Of a stretch of DNA of 64,000 nt, positions 25,531 to 37,342 are shown one piece after another; the stretch's first letter is position 1; every line of letters begins with the position of its first letter. Origin of the DNA: Larus michahellis (Eukaryota > Chordata > Aves > Charadriiformes > Laridae). The position numbers and the translations under genes were made by a program. The notes beneath the pieces were generated by a model, which was not told where the DNA came from, made no database searches, and saw only the letters and a program-made list of their open reading frames with translations. Location: the NCBI RefSeq assembly GCF_964199755.1, contig NC_133896.1:90628215-90692214 (forward strand), read 5' to 3'.

Positions 25531-25667
25531 TCCTTTCTCACCTTTCATGTCCTGCCCAACCCCAATATGTCTAATATGTCTCACCCTCCTCACCCAGGGC
25601 TTCCTCTTCCCATGTCTCTGGGCAGCGACAAAAGGCAGGTCCCTGAAAGGACAGGGGCTTTTCCCGC

Positions 25668-26416
25668 ATGGCTCCCTGCTGGTTCTTTGTGGCCATGCTG
25701 GCCCCTATGGGTAAGTGATCTCAACTCACCCCTGAGCACCTACAGCGATTCCACTGCTGCTGTCCCAGCTGCATCCCCGCTTGCTGGCAGAGCTCCATTC
25801 CCCAAAGCTCCCAGTGCTGAGGATGGGCACTGAATGCCGTGGGCAGGAATCCCTGAATCTCCTGCAAGGGCTGTCTATTTCTTCTTCTGTGCTCAGCCCC
25901 CACATGGTTCATGTTTTGGACACAAACTGCCCAGGAATGTTTCTTGCCTCTTGGAGAGAGACTGGAAACTCCCCTGCTGATGGGAAGAGCTGTCCCATCC
26001 CTTCCACTGCTCCTTAATCTGTCCTGTTCCTTCCCACCCTCTTCTCTACCAAGACGTAGTGCCCAGTTAAAGCTTTTCCATTTTTTCTCATCCTCAATGC
26101 TCTTCCTCCTTTTCCCTTCCAGTGCTGGCTCTGGAACAGTCCCCAGACACAGTGATACGACAAGGCCAGTCCGTGAGTCTGAGCTGTTCCAAGAAGAAAT
26201 CCGACAGCACTGCTATATACTGGTACAAGCTTACTTTGGGGAAGGACTCCAGGCTGATCCTGGTGGTCTCTGCATTAGTCGGTGGTAAAGCAGATGTGGA
26301 GGAGGATCTCCGCAGCCGTTTGAAGAGCAGTGGGATACAAGGAGACGCGATGACCATCTCGATCGAGCATGCCTTTCTGAATGACTCTGGCACGTATTAC
26401 TGTGCTGAGCGTGAAA
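25668..26416 (+). CDS. TCR beta V segment A4
   Basis: Leader 25,668-25,710; V exon 26,123-26,416 (294 nt). CDR1 KSDSTAIY is the same as A2; the stretch after Trp reads YKLTLGKDSRLILVV. Both cysteines and Trp are intact and the frame is open through CAERE. Predicted functional. It sits 2,136 bp after A3 in the same order as A1-A2. Confidence 0.9.
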
Positions 26417-26454
26417 CACAGTGGGTAGGCTGCTGAGGGAGCTGAGCGCAAACC
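26417..26454 (+). other. Recombination signal of A4
   Basis: CACAGTG, 22-bp spacer, GCGCAAACC. Confidence 0.88.
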
Positions 26455-28576
26455 TGCTCCTGCACAAAGGGGACCTGCTTTCCTCCTCGTCAGAGCTGCA
26501 CAAGGCAGGATGACCCTTTGCACTCCTTACCTCCTCTGCTTCCTAGCCTGCCCTTCATCCTCTTCTCAGACTCTGTGAGTTTATTTGTCCTGCTTTCTCT
26601 CCATGCCACCCCACTCCTCCTTGCCTCTCTCTCCGTTTAGCTCTCATTTCCATTATAGCCACTTCCCTCAACGCTTCTTCCCCTCTCTGCCTCCCTTTCT
26701 CTCCCCACCTTCTTCTTTCTGTCTCTCCTCAGTCTGCACTCTGCAGACCTCCTCTCATTTAACTCCAGGCCACCTCAGAGTTCATCATTCTCACCGTCAC
26801 ACAGAAAGGATGTTTGCATGAGAGGTTCTTCTACCTAAGGTGCACCTTTAGATAAAGACAAGGCCGGGCACGTGGCGTAAGAGCCGGTACCGAGCGGGAG
26901 CTGCCCACGTCCTGCTCCGTTACAACGACCTGCCTGAGGTTATCCTGTGGCCAGGGGGAATGTGCAGCACAGCACAGGCCTGAAGGCCATGTTGCAGGTG
27001 CAGCACAGCACAGGCGGGCGCGTGCTCGGGTTCACTGTTTTGTGCATCACTGACTCCTCCATCTACAGTGGTCTCTGGGTCAGGATCACTACCTTCCACC
27101 CCGGGATCCTCACACAGTTTACCTTTCCCAAGGATATATCTAAATTCCAGATTACGTTAGCAAGTTGTGCAGCTAACAGAAGGTTTCCTGATGGGTTAGA
27201 GTGTTAACTCTGTGGGGCTCTCCAGCAGATCTCTCTGCTCTCCAGCAGATTCCCACGGTGCAGCTTCCCATGCTGACAGACGGGCTTCTCCAGCCCTAAG
27301 CACAAGGCCCAAGAGAGCAGGCGTGCCCCGTTTGACATCTCTAACTCCTCGCATCCCATGTGCCCTGCAGGGCTCCCAATGCCCTGCCCTGCCGCCTGCG
27401 CACCCCAGGGAACACCATGGGAAATGGAGACCCTTCCCATGGACACATCAAGCCCAGCCTCCTCTCAGCTGGAGTGCTGCGGGGATTGTGGGGTTTCTTC
27501 CTGTTGCCTGCACAGTGTAGCCCACCCTCTTGGTTCTTTTCTCCCTTTTCTTTTGAGGAAGCTGGGGTCATTATTGAAACTCCTGCATACGTTTTTGTGG
27601 CAATGAATGCATTGAGATACACTCAGACCTGGAACAGAGGGTGTGGGAGCTGCAGGCGTTGCTGCACCCTTCTGCATGGACACAGGGGTACATCTTCTCT
27701 GCAAAGCCCATGACAGCCTTGAGCAGCCAGATCCCTTGCTCTCTTGTATGGGCTGTCCATACACTGCCGTGCATTGCTGGGCCCACAGCATGGCAGAGAC
27801 GTGCAGAATCTCTGTCAGGCCTCTGACACACAGAGAGGGTGTCAGTGTGGACACAAAGCAAGTCAGATCTTGCCAGCAGTGATTCCCCACAGCCTAGGGT
27901 TGGTGAACCGGCTGTGCCCCATGTAGAGAAGAAGACAGGATTTTCTCCAGCTCTGCCCATCCTCGTCCTGCTGCTCCTTTGCAGAATGCTCCAGAAAAGA
28001 GAGTGTCATCTCTTCTCTGGCATGGAGAAGGTAAGTCTGTACCAGCCTATCCCACGGTGAATAGCCTTCTCCTCACAAACTGCTCTGTGGTGCGGTCTCC
28101 CAAGAGGCAGTCCCAGTGCAGAGCCAAAGGCAGCCTTTTCTCTCCTTGAGATGTCCCTTTGGAGGAAGAGAGGAAGAGTTACAGAACTCCTCTCTGGCAT
28201 ACTACAGTAGACAGCAGGGTGAGAGGTCAGCAGCCTTTCCCATACCTGGGCAACATGACGAGCAGCACTGGGATAAGCAGAGAAGATTCCACGTTGCAGC
28301 TTGCGGGCTGGGAGCCTGAGTGTGAGGCTGCTGGAGAGAAGACTCAGCTGAGGGGCACACAACAAACATGCATCCCTACGCTCTCTTTCTCTTCCCTTCG
28401 TTTGGTGCCTCCTTGTGCACCCCTGTGCCGTGCACGCACTCAGGCTGCCACACAGCCCCGTCCTGCTCCTGTGATCACCCCTGTCCCCCACCTCTGCCTA
28501 TACAGACACAGCAGGAAGTGCGTGGAGCAGGGTGGATGCACCTCATGCCTGCATGCAGGTGTCATTCCCCGCTGTT
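26455..28576. other. A4-B2 spacer
   Basis: Same layout as the A2-B1 spacer: pyrimidine tract (about 26,675-26,730), then the shared A-to-B block. No gene recognised. Confidence 0.4.
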
Positions 28577-28589
28577 CCCAGCCAGCCAA
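28577..28589 (+). promoter_or_regulatory. Shared V promoter block, B2
   Basis: CCCAGCCAGCCAA then CTG, 150 bp before the B2 start codon. Confidence 0.45.
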
Positions 28590-28739
28590 CTGCCTCCTCA
28601 CACTTCAGGCTCTCTCTCACCGCCCTGCCCACCCGCAAAGAGACACGTGTCTCTTCCTCTCTCAGCCTCTCGTCTTGGCACGTCTCTGTGCCTGTGCTGC
28701 CACACCGGGCAGGGTGCTGGAAGGAGGTGGCCTTTCCCC

Positions 28740-29503
28740 ATGGTTCTCCTCTGGTTCCTTGTGGCCGTCCTGGTCCCTGTGGGTAAGTGATCTTCTCTTC
28801 CGCTTGAAGAGCTGCCCTGGAGCTGCTGCTGCTGCCTCAGCCGTGTGCCCAGTTGTTGTCGGTGCCCCATTCCCCAAGCCTTCCCGGGGCAGGATGGGCA
28901 ATGAACGAGGTGAGCTTTTCCTCAACCTCTAAACTCAGAAAACTCTACACATCTACAAAGGTGTTTTTTCTATCCCAGTTTAATACTTCGATTGAGAGTA
29001 CCGAAGTAATTGTTTTTCATAACAAATATGCCATTGTCTTTGAAGCTAGTTGGTGGGGTTTTATTCTCCTGTTTGTCTTAGAGAAACAGGACACTCTCCC
29101 TTAGATCTTGCTGACATCCTTATGCCGACACATGCCGTAGTTCAAGGCTGTGTTTTTGCGTCCCCTTCAATGCATTTCACTCCTCACATCTCTTCCCTTC
29201 TCTTTGCAGGCCAGGCCCTTCAGCAGTCGCCAGACACCGTCGTCCGAGTGGGCGACTCTGTGGTTCTGAACTGTTCCCAAAAGGACAATGCATACTCAGC
29301 CATGTCCTGGTACAAGTTGCCCATGCGGAAGGATGCCACTCTGCAGTTGGTTGTATATTCGGTGGAAGGTGGCAGGGCAGAGATTGAGAAGGAATTGAGA
29401 AATCACTTTTGGAGTAATGGGACTAAGGGCTACCGCTTATCTGTGGCGATAGATTACGCCCTACTCAATGACTCTGGCACATATTTCTGTGCTGAGGGAG
29501 GCC
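28740..29503 (+). CDS. TCR beta V segment B2
   Basis: Leader 28,740-28,782, same protein as B1; V exon 29,210-29,503 (294 nt). It begins GQALQQSPDTVVRVGDSVV, with CDR1 KDNAYSAMS, Trp in SWYK, YKLPMRKDATLQL and the end TYFCAEGG. Both cysteines are present and the frame is open. The protein is identical to B3. Predicted functional. Sequons NCS, NGT and NDS are present. Confidence 0.9.
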
Positions 29504-29541
29504 CACAGTGACTCAAAATCCGGAGCAGCATAGCACAAACC
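29504..29541 (+). other. Recombination signal of B2
   Basis: CACAGTG, 22-bp spacer, GCACAAACC. Confidence 0.88.
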
Positions 29542-31211
29542 TTTCCATGCAACGAGGGATGTGCCCCCAGCACACACACAGAGCCCTGTGTTTGACAGTA
29601 GATCATTTTGTCTCGGTTCACCCAGCCCTTTCCTTCTCCATTTGCTGGAAAGCCAAGCCAACCTGGAGTTAAATCTGGCAAGGGATTCAAGGTCTCCTGG
29701 GATTGCTCACATTGCGGTTTCCTAGAGTACAGGTGCCTCACTGGTAACCCAGGGCTCAACACACTGCTGTAGACGAGGGGCTCTGAGTTGCAGAGTACTG
29801 GCAGGACCATGCCACTGAGGACTTCTATGTGTGCACTGGTCCCTTGGCCCCAGCCGTCTCCAGGGAATGGGTACGCTGTTGTGTTCGCTGTTGTGTGCCA
29901 TGGTCCTTGGGTCACGCCACTACCCTGTGACCTGAACATTCGGATGTATGCCATATAGCCCAAGTCTCAACGGTATTCAGGATGGAGCGCAGCTCTGTAG
30001 GTGAGGAGCCCCAGGCCACAAGGTGCTCTGTGGCAATAACCCACCATACCCTTGGCTCTGCTGGCCTGAATGGAGGTGTCAGGGCCAGGAGGGGGATCAT
30101 TCCTCCACCGGGCTTGATGAGAATGCAGGGGAGCATTAGGTGCAGCCTCTCGTTCCCTGGAGGGAGCTGAGGATGAGTTAGAGACAGAGTCTTCTGGGAG
30201 CTCCCCATGAAAAGACTGAAAAGCGATGGCACAATCTGTGATGGGGAAATTCTGCTGAGGCAGAGGGACAAATTCTTTGCCAGAGGAGTGTGGCAGCCCA
30301 GGGACAAGGCCACAAGGGCTTTCACTCGAAGGAGAAGTTTGCATTTAGGGTGTGTTCCCCAGTGCCCTACGTCTTTCAAGAAAAATGGGGGAATATTTGG
30401 GTGAGGGTCTTTGTGGTACTCACGTAGACTGCTGGTTTCCCATTAAAGTCCTGCCAAGAAAGACAAATGTGTGTTAATGCTGTCTGGTGATGGGAAGAAG
30501 GGGACAGAAAGTTCCTCTCTGTGGAAGGAAGGTGCCCTCTGTCCCTTTTCCCTAAGCAGACCGTTTCACTGCTCAGGTGTCCCAGGTGAAGACCTTTGCT
30601 GAAACCAGTTCTGGGGTTCTTAAAAAGCCCTGTGACTTCAAAGAGACTCTAGTGGGGTCCCATCACACAGGATTCCAGCCTTAGATGAGGTCCCCAGGAT
30701 TTGTCCAAGATGAGTGTCCTCAAGGCTTGACTTTCATCCAGTGCTCCTCACTCCATCACACGGAAGAGCTCAGCTGCCTTTCAGCCCCTGATGCTGCACT
30801 CCACTCTACCTGGACGTCTCTGGACCAGTCCAACCCAGCCTGACCGTCCTCACCCCCACTTCCTTTGTCCCTTGGTCAGGATGGGATGGGTGGCCTCTCT
30901 GTGTGTCTTGAGTCAGGAGGTGGGAGCAAGGCCTGGGACCTGTCTCAAATACCTGCCACTTCCACCCTGTCACATTGACCACGATCCTGCTGTTGAACCT
31001 GCCCTTGCCCTGGGAAGACAAATGGCTGTCAGCCTTTGCCCAGCGTGAAGCAGGGGCCACTCTGTGCTCCTGCCCAGGGCCAGGGCTCATCTCTGTGCCC
31101 AAACCTCTGCCCACTCAGGTCCAGCCTGGGAAGTGACTGCTCTGCAGTAACTCACGTCACCAGGTTATAAGGCACAGATAGCTTTCCCAGAGACGGAGAG
31201 GTCATAATCCA
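29542..31211 (-). other. Antisense open region after B2, unrecognised
   Basis: The best preserved form of this region. On the - strand: an exon-like stretch ending at 30,953 (reading GKGRFNSRIVVNVTGWKWQ before GTATTT), a 27-nt candidate exon at 30,424-30,450 (DFNGKPAVY, TTGGCAG acceptor, GTGAGT donor), and open frames at 29,912-30,379 and 29,454-29,963. No family recognised. Unlike copies 1 and 4, the first exon candidate is not cut by a CR1. Confidence 0.3.
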
Positions 31212-31547
31212 TGTGGGGATTAATCCCGTAACCCCCCTGGGAACTAATCCCATAATCCTTTTTTGATTAATCCGATTATCTCAATGAAAAGAATTCTGTA
31301 ATGCCATTGAGCAGTAATATCATAGCCCCCCTGAGGTTAGTCCCATCACCTCAGTGAGGATTAATCCTGTAATCCCAAATGGCATAAACTCTGAAATCCC
31401 ATTTGGGATTATTCCCAAACCACACATGGGAATTAAGCAGGAAATTGCAATGCGATTATGCCCATAACTGGATTCTACTTATGTCCTAATCCCAGTGGGC
31501 AAGAATCCCATCATCCCCACCAAGAGACAGAAGCCAGAAATAATCCC
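31212..31547. repeat. Degenerate TAATCC-rich repeat array, copy 2
   Basis: Nearly identical to 290-625; a single-base difference near the start (GGGGATTAATCC against GGAGATTAATCC). Confidence 0.6.
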
Positions 31548-32925
31548 CAGAGAGAGACCATCCACATTTTTCCTGAAGGAAGAATCACAGGGCTACAAAT
31601 GGGGTGGGTGAGGATGCCTAAACCTATTTGTGCACTTTGGTATGGAAGATACGAGGGGTTAATTTTTGTGCCCACAGCCTCACTGGCATCCAGACTCCCA
31701 GCCCCACAGCCCCAACCAAACCGTGGATTTCATCTAAGGGGTTCCAGTGGACTCAGGAGAGAGCTCGCCAAGAGCACTTAAGTGTCCCAGGGCTTTTGAA
31801 GCAGAAGATGTTCCTTTGCCCATTCCCGTCATCCTGTCCCCACATCCGGACACCCAGAGCACAGGATCTTTATTTGACTTGCTTGGATATTTCTGGAATG
31901 TGGATACACTAGTTATGACTTCCCTGTGTCTCAAACTGGCCCTGCCCCAGCTCGAGTCCTCAACTTTGGGCCCAGCCCTGCCCTGAGATGCGGGGAGAGT
32001 GAGGTCCTCGAGGAGACCTCCCTCTCCACCTACCTGGTCCTTCTGTGTCTATGGTCTGTATCCCCCACAACAGGTTCATTACTCTTTGCACATTCCCTAG
32101 AGGATCACCGCAGCCTGACTCACCACTGCCCTGTGCTGGGAGCGTTTTCACCTGGGCTTGTTGGAGAGGCCTTAGCCCCACTTCATGACCCCATGCAGTG
32201 CTTTCAGTCTGGTTGGAGGAAGGGACAAGTTCACTTCTCGGCATGAGGAGAATGTGAAATCTGGGTTCCCAGCACACGGAAAACTCTGAAGAGTAACAGA
32301 GGGAACAAAGCAGGCGTCTCACCACCACCTCCCACCCCCAATCCCAGGAGTGAGGAGGGACCGCAGCTGCATGCTGGCTGCCCATGGCCACCTTTTTGTT
32401 CCACCATTGTGCTGAAAGCTGTTGGACTCCACCCATGGAAGCTCTTGCCATGCAATGGTAAGGGTGGTAGATGGGGATGGAGGTGGAGGGGTATGGGTGT
32501 GGGGGTGTGTGTGCTCCCTGCTTCCCTACGGCATGGGGGATCTTGACCTTTCCGCAGACCCACTCTCGGAATGACATGAACACACAGAGCCAGTCCCCAG
32601 GGATCCATGGAACCAAGATTTGACTGTCCCTATGAGCATCAAGAACACTGGACATTTGGAAATGGATGCGATCCGTGGGGGGGAAAGAAAGTCTGCTGTT
32701 TGACCAGAAATAACCCACAAGGAGGAGGCAGGCATTAGATGTTACCTTGTTCTATGTCCTTGAGGGGGAATTCCTGAAGAGCTTCTTCCTACTACCCTCA
32801 CCCCCAAATAATCATTCTCACGGGGAAGTTTCCTTGGCACGGTCATTGGATCTCTGCTCCTAGTCTAATGCCAAGGGTAGGTTTTTCTCCCTTCAGATCT
32901 CTCTTTGGAGGAGAAAGGTGCATTT
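31548..32925. other. Unit spacer, no gene recognised, copy 2
   Basis: Counterpart of 626-2,007. One long - strand frame (31,960-32,718) is open here but not in copy 1, so it is probably not coding. Confidence 0.4.
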
Positions 32926-33399
32926 CACAGAATCACAGAATCTTCAGAGTTGGAAGGGACCTCTAGAGATCATCTAGTCCAACTCCCCTGCTAGAGCAGG
33001 ATTACCTAAAGCACATCCCTCAGGGCTGCATCCAGGCGGGTCTTGAAAATCTCCAGAGAAGGGGACTCCACAACCTCCCTGGGCAGCCTGTTCCAGTGCT
33101 CTGTCACCCTCACCGTAAAGAAGTTTTTCCGTGTATTTGAACGGAACTTCCTATGTTCTAGCTTGTGCCCATTGCCCCTTGTCCGGTCACTGGGAACCAT
33201 TGAAAAGAGCCTGGCTCCGTCCTCCTTAAACCCACACTTTAGGTACTTGTAAACATTAATCAGGTCCCCCCTCAATCTTCTCTTCTCCAGGCTAAAGAGT
33301 CCCAGCTCTTTCAGCCTTTCCTCATAAGGGAGGTGCTCCAGTCCCATAATCATCTTGGTTGCCCTTCGCTGGACTCGCTCCAGTAGTTCCCTGGAGGAA
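32926..33399 (-). mobile_element. CR1 LINE 3' fragment, copy 2
   Basis: Same insertion and same truncation point as 2,008-2,481, with the reverse transcriptase C-terminus on the - strand. Confidence 0.92.
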
Positions 33400-34228
33400 C
33401 TCCTCTCTGTCAAGCTACAAGCCACGCCACGAGCGTTATGTCAGCAGCCTGCTCGGTGCCTGGGGCCATGGCATGGACAGCATAGGGCTGAGCAGAGACA
33501 ACACCACGCTGTGGCTTGTGGGGTCAGGGCCTGTGAAGTTCCAGGGCGTCTGGAATGGCGTGTCAGCTGTGGGACAGCGAAGCAGAACCCGTGCCCCATA
33601 TCTCTGTGTCCTTTGCATAATACTTCTTTTCTGGAGATCTCAGCTGATGCCAAAGGAAGAAAGGGAAAACCCCCAGCATCCCCCCTGCCCTGCCTCAAAC
33701 CCAGGCTCCCATCCAGCCCCATCATCTTCCTGTGATTGCACGCATAATAACACACACACACACACAGACACATAGCAAGACATCTGTGCAGGATTCGTAC
33801 CACCCATTGCTGTGTGTGAGTGTTCTCTACCACTGATCCCAGCCAGCCATCTCCTTTCCCACATTTCAGGTGCTCTCCCACTGCCTTGCCCACCCCCAAT
33901 GTCATGCCTATCTTCCTTCCTCAGCATTTCCTCCACACACGTCTCTGTGCCTGTGCTGCCCGTGCTGCCACCATGGGCAGATTTCCATCGCTGACTGCTC
34001 CTTTCTTCTGATTTCCTCCCCATTTCAAATATTGACATTTGCTGTCAGCTATTTCTCCTGGTCTTTCATAGACAGATGAGAAACTTGCCCATAGCTTTTA
34101 AACCCACCCCATCTCTTACCCCTGCTAGATTTTGTGGGGTTTTTTTCATCCCCTTCCTCCTCACACCATTTCACCTTCTGCCTAGACTCCCGCTACTGTT
34201 TTCTTTTGTTTTTCTTTTGTCCTGGCAG
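33400..34228. other. Upstream region of V pseudogene P2
   Basis: Counterpart of 2,482-3,306, with a shortened CA repeat near 33,751 and the promoter relic at 33,838-33,850. No leader exon. Confidence 0.5.
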
Positions 34229-34528
34229 TGTGGGCCCTTCAACAGCCTCCTGATGCAGTCATCCGAGAGGGAGGAGCTGTGACTCTCAGCTGTTTCCAGA
34301 TGGGAACCACACGCCCCTACATGCCATGGTAGGAGTAGGCTCAAAGAAAGGATGCCATACGGCAGCTGGTACCATACTGCAGCGTGTGGAGTGGAAAGGG
34401 AAAAGGCAGAGTTTGAGGACGAGTTTCAGAATGCCTTCAAGAGTTGTGGGAGTATGCGACATTGCGTGTCCTTTTCAATAGATTTTGCCTCAGTGAATGA
34501 TTCTGGCACATATGACTGCGCTAGGATA
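34229..34528 (+). pseudogene. TCR beta V pseudogene P2
   Basis: Same structure as P1: two TAG codons after the conserved Trp (34,330-34,332 and 34,336-34,338) and the same frameshift. Small differences include AFKSCGS for VFKSCGS. No visible leader exon. Confidence 0.88.
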
Positions 34529-34566
34529 CACCTTGATTCAGATGCTGAGGCAGCTGAGCACAAATC
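34529..34566 (+). other. Decayed recombination signal of P2
   Basis: CACCTTG, 22-bp spacer, GCACAAATC, as in P1. Confidence 0.7.
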
Positions 34567-35486
34567 TCTCTGTACGTGCAGCCTTCTCTCTGTTTCTATA
34601 GACAGCAGGGTAGACAGTGATGAGACAGGGTTACTTCCCAAGGCAGATGAGAGTCTGAATGTCTGGGATGTGCATCAGGTATTGTCTCTGTGGAGAAGGT
34701 AGGACCTTGCAGAGTGCTCAAGGCCAGCTGCGCTTCCTGCAAGCACCCAGAACCACTGGAAAAGCTGAGGACGGTTTGTGGAGGGAAAGAACCTCTAGAT
34801 GTGCATGAGGCAGGGAAACAGAGCTGATGCTGGGGGGAAAGATGGAATGCACCTCATCAGAGACACACTGAATTTCTGTGCTGCCTCTGTTTGTGCTGAT
34901 ATTGCCAGTACATCATCTGTGCATCATAATGCTTTCTCCCTTTCCCTCTTGTCTTAAGCACCACGTGAATGAGGAAAATGTTAGCCACCTTGGAGAGGCA
35001 GACAACGATCCCCACTTTTCTAGAGGCAAACGGGAAGAAAACTTCAATGTTAAGCATATGAGACTCCAGAGAGACCTACACACTCTATTCAGCTCGGGCT
35101 GTCTTTCTCCGTACCGTGCAGCTGTGTCATACCTGCAGAGCTGTAGCATGCCCATGCATGAAGCCCTTCCCAGTAACGCAGACTGCAGTCTCCCAAGCAC
35201 AAAGCCAGGTGGCCCCAAGAATGAGGTGTCTCAGAAGTCTGATATATCAGGGTAAAGTCTCCCACTTATAGACATACGCCCACAGAATGAATAGACCCCT
35301 GTGTGCGCTCAGAGTCCAGAGATCTGTTCACACCAGCTGTCTGGGGACAGGCTTGCTCACTAATGACATTATTGCTCCTCTGGCAGATTTTATCTTTCCT
35401 TCTCTGTCACTTTTTTTTTCTTTGCTCTTTTTGGCCCTTTTTTTTTGATCTTATGAGGCTTTGCTCCCTTCTTCTGCATGAGGCGG
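34567..35486. other. Spacer between P2 and the A5 module
   Basis: No gene recognised; includes the T runs near 35,410-35,450 and the ~35 bp that are missing at P1. Confidence 0.4.
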
Positions 35487-36431
35487 GAGTACCACCAGGG
35501 ATCCTAGCCCATTGCCATTTCTTCTCTTTGCCTGTCACCAGGTAGAGCTCCAGGCACAGGCTCTGACAGTTCCTACGAGGAGGGAAAGGTGCTGCCAGCA
35601 GCGCTGGGCATGGTGGAGACCTCTGTCATTTGTTGCCTGGGTTCCTTTCACTCTTGCCACTCTGCCAGCTGCGCATCCCTGCGCCGAGATTGCGCCATTC
35701 AGGAGAGGCCATGTGGCTGTCCCCCTGGGCAGAGACACCCGAGGGCGCTGTGGGGAGGACGGCAGTGGCTGGAGTCCCCTGAGCCTGTGAGCAGAGCGGT
35801 AGAGCGGTGTCACTGGTGGAGCAGGAGTGAATGAAATTGCACTGTACAGCTGCAGCACCAGGCTGAGACATCCAAAAGTCCCCAGCTGGGTCCCAGGTCC
35901 CAGGGAGAAATCATCTCTGGAGGAAGCTGGGCTACTGCCTGTCAGCAAGGAAAGTGAATGGAGAAGCCACCCTAGCCCCAGTCCTCAGCGCCTCTTCTCC
36001 CTCATGCCTCCCCCTTTGGGCCACACTCTTCAAAGGCATTTACCTTCCTCTCCTACTCCTCTCCCCAGGTCTGCTGAGCCAGGGCTGGAGGGAGCCCTGC
36101 ACACACCCACACCCCCCACACAGAGTGACCCCTCATATACCTATAAAAAAAGAATGAGCCATGGCTGGGGGAGAGAGGGAAAATGCCTGGGGAAATGCAA
36201 GGGACCTCTGTATGTCCTGCATAGCTCATGTCTCCAGGTCTTGAGGTTTTCAGAAGCAGAAGGGGAACTCTCAGCATTTCTCTGCCTTGCATGCACTCAG
36301 ACTCCCATGCAACCTCAGCATTGCCTTCTCCATGCAACGCCCATTCTCCCCTGCCCACACACGCACCCACCGCCCCCCAGCTCTGCAGGGTTTATAGTTT
36401 CCTGTGACTGTGTGTGTCCTTCCCCACTGTT
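35487..36431. other. A-upstream module, copy 3
   Basis: Counterpart of 4,527-5,477, with a TATA-like CTATAAAAAAAG near 36,141. No gene recognised. Confidence 0.4.
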
Positions 36432-36444
36432 CCCAGCCAGCCAA
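36432..36444 (+). promoter_or_regulatory. Shared V promoter block with CCAAT, A5
   Basis: CCCAGCCAGCCAA then TCC, 137 bp before the A5 start codon. Confidence 0.5.
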
Positions 36445-36581
36445 TCCTTTCTCATCTTTCATGTCCTGCCCAACCCCAATATGTCTAATATGTCTCACCC
36501 TCCTCACCCAGGGCTTCCTCTTCCCATGTCTCTGGGCAGCGACAAAAGGCAGGTCCCTGAAAGGACAGGGGCTTTTCCCGC

Positions 36582-37304
36582 ATGGCTCCCTGCTGGTTCT
36601 TTGTGGCCATTCTGGCCCCTATGGGTAAGTGAGTGATTCCACTGCTGCTGTCCCAGCTGCATCCCCGCTTGCTTGCAGAGCTCCATTCCCCAAAGCTCCC
36701 AGTGCTGAGGATGGGCACTGAATGCCGTGGGCAGGAATCCCTGAATCTCCTGCAAGGGCTGTCTATTTTTTCTTCTGTGCTCAGACCCCACATGTTTCGT
36801 GTTTTGGACACAAACCGCCCAGGAATGTTTCTTGCCTCTTGGAGAGAGATTGGAAACTCCCCTGCTGATCGGAAGAGCTGTCCCATCCCTTCCCCTGCTC
36901 CTTAATCTGTCCTGTTCCTTCCCACCCTCTTCTCTACCAACGCGTAGTGCCAGTTAATGTTTTTCCATGTTTTCCTCTTCCTCAATGATGTTCCTCCTTT
37001 TCTCTTCCAGTGCTGGCTCTGGAACAGTCCCCAGACACAGTGATACGACAAGGCCAGTCCGTGAGTCTGAGCTGTTCCAAGAAGAAGCCCTGCAACACAG
37101 AAATATACTGGTACAAGCTTCCTTTGGGGAGGAACTCCAGGCTGATCCTCGTAGTTTCTGCATTTGAAGGTGGTAAAGCAGATGTGGAGGAGGATCTCCG
37201 CAGCCGTTTGAAGAGCAATGGGATACAAGGAGACGCGATGACCATCTCGATCGAGCATGCCTTTCTGAATGACTCTGGCACGTATTACTGTGCTGAGCGT
37301 GAAA
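36582..37304 (+). CDS. TCR beta V segment A5
   Basis: Leader 36,582-36,624 (MAPCWFFVAILAPM); the intron is about 28 bp shorter just after the donor. V exon 37,011-37,304 (294 nt). CDR1 is KKPCNTEIY, which adds an unpaired cysteine; CDR2 is VVSAFEGG; KSNGIQG replaces KSSGIQG. Both canonical cysteines, Trp and CAERE are present and the frame is open. Predicted functional. Confidence 0.9.
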
Positions 37305-37342
37305 CACAGTGGGTAGGCTGCTGAGGGAGCTGAGCGCAAACC
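37305..37342 (+). other. Recombination signal of A5
   Basis: CACAGTG, 22-bp spacer, GCGCAAACC. Confidence 0.88.

Larger units (their letters stand above)
28501..36000 (+). repeat. Tandem segmental duplication, first arm (offset 10,875 bp)
   Basis: Holds B2, its antisense region, the TAATCC array, the CR1, P2 and the A5 upstream module. The second arm is at 39,376-46,875. Very few differences are visible across 7.5 kb, making this the youngest duplication here. Confidence 0.85.
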
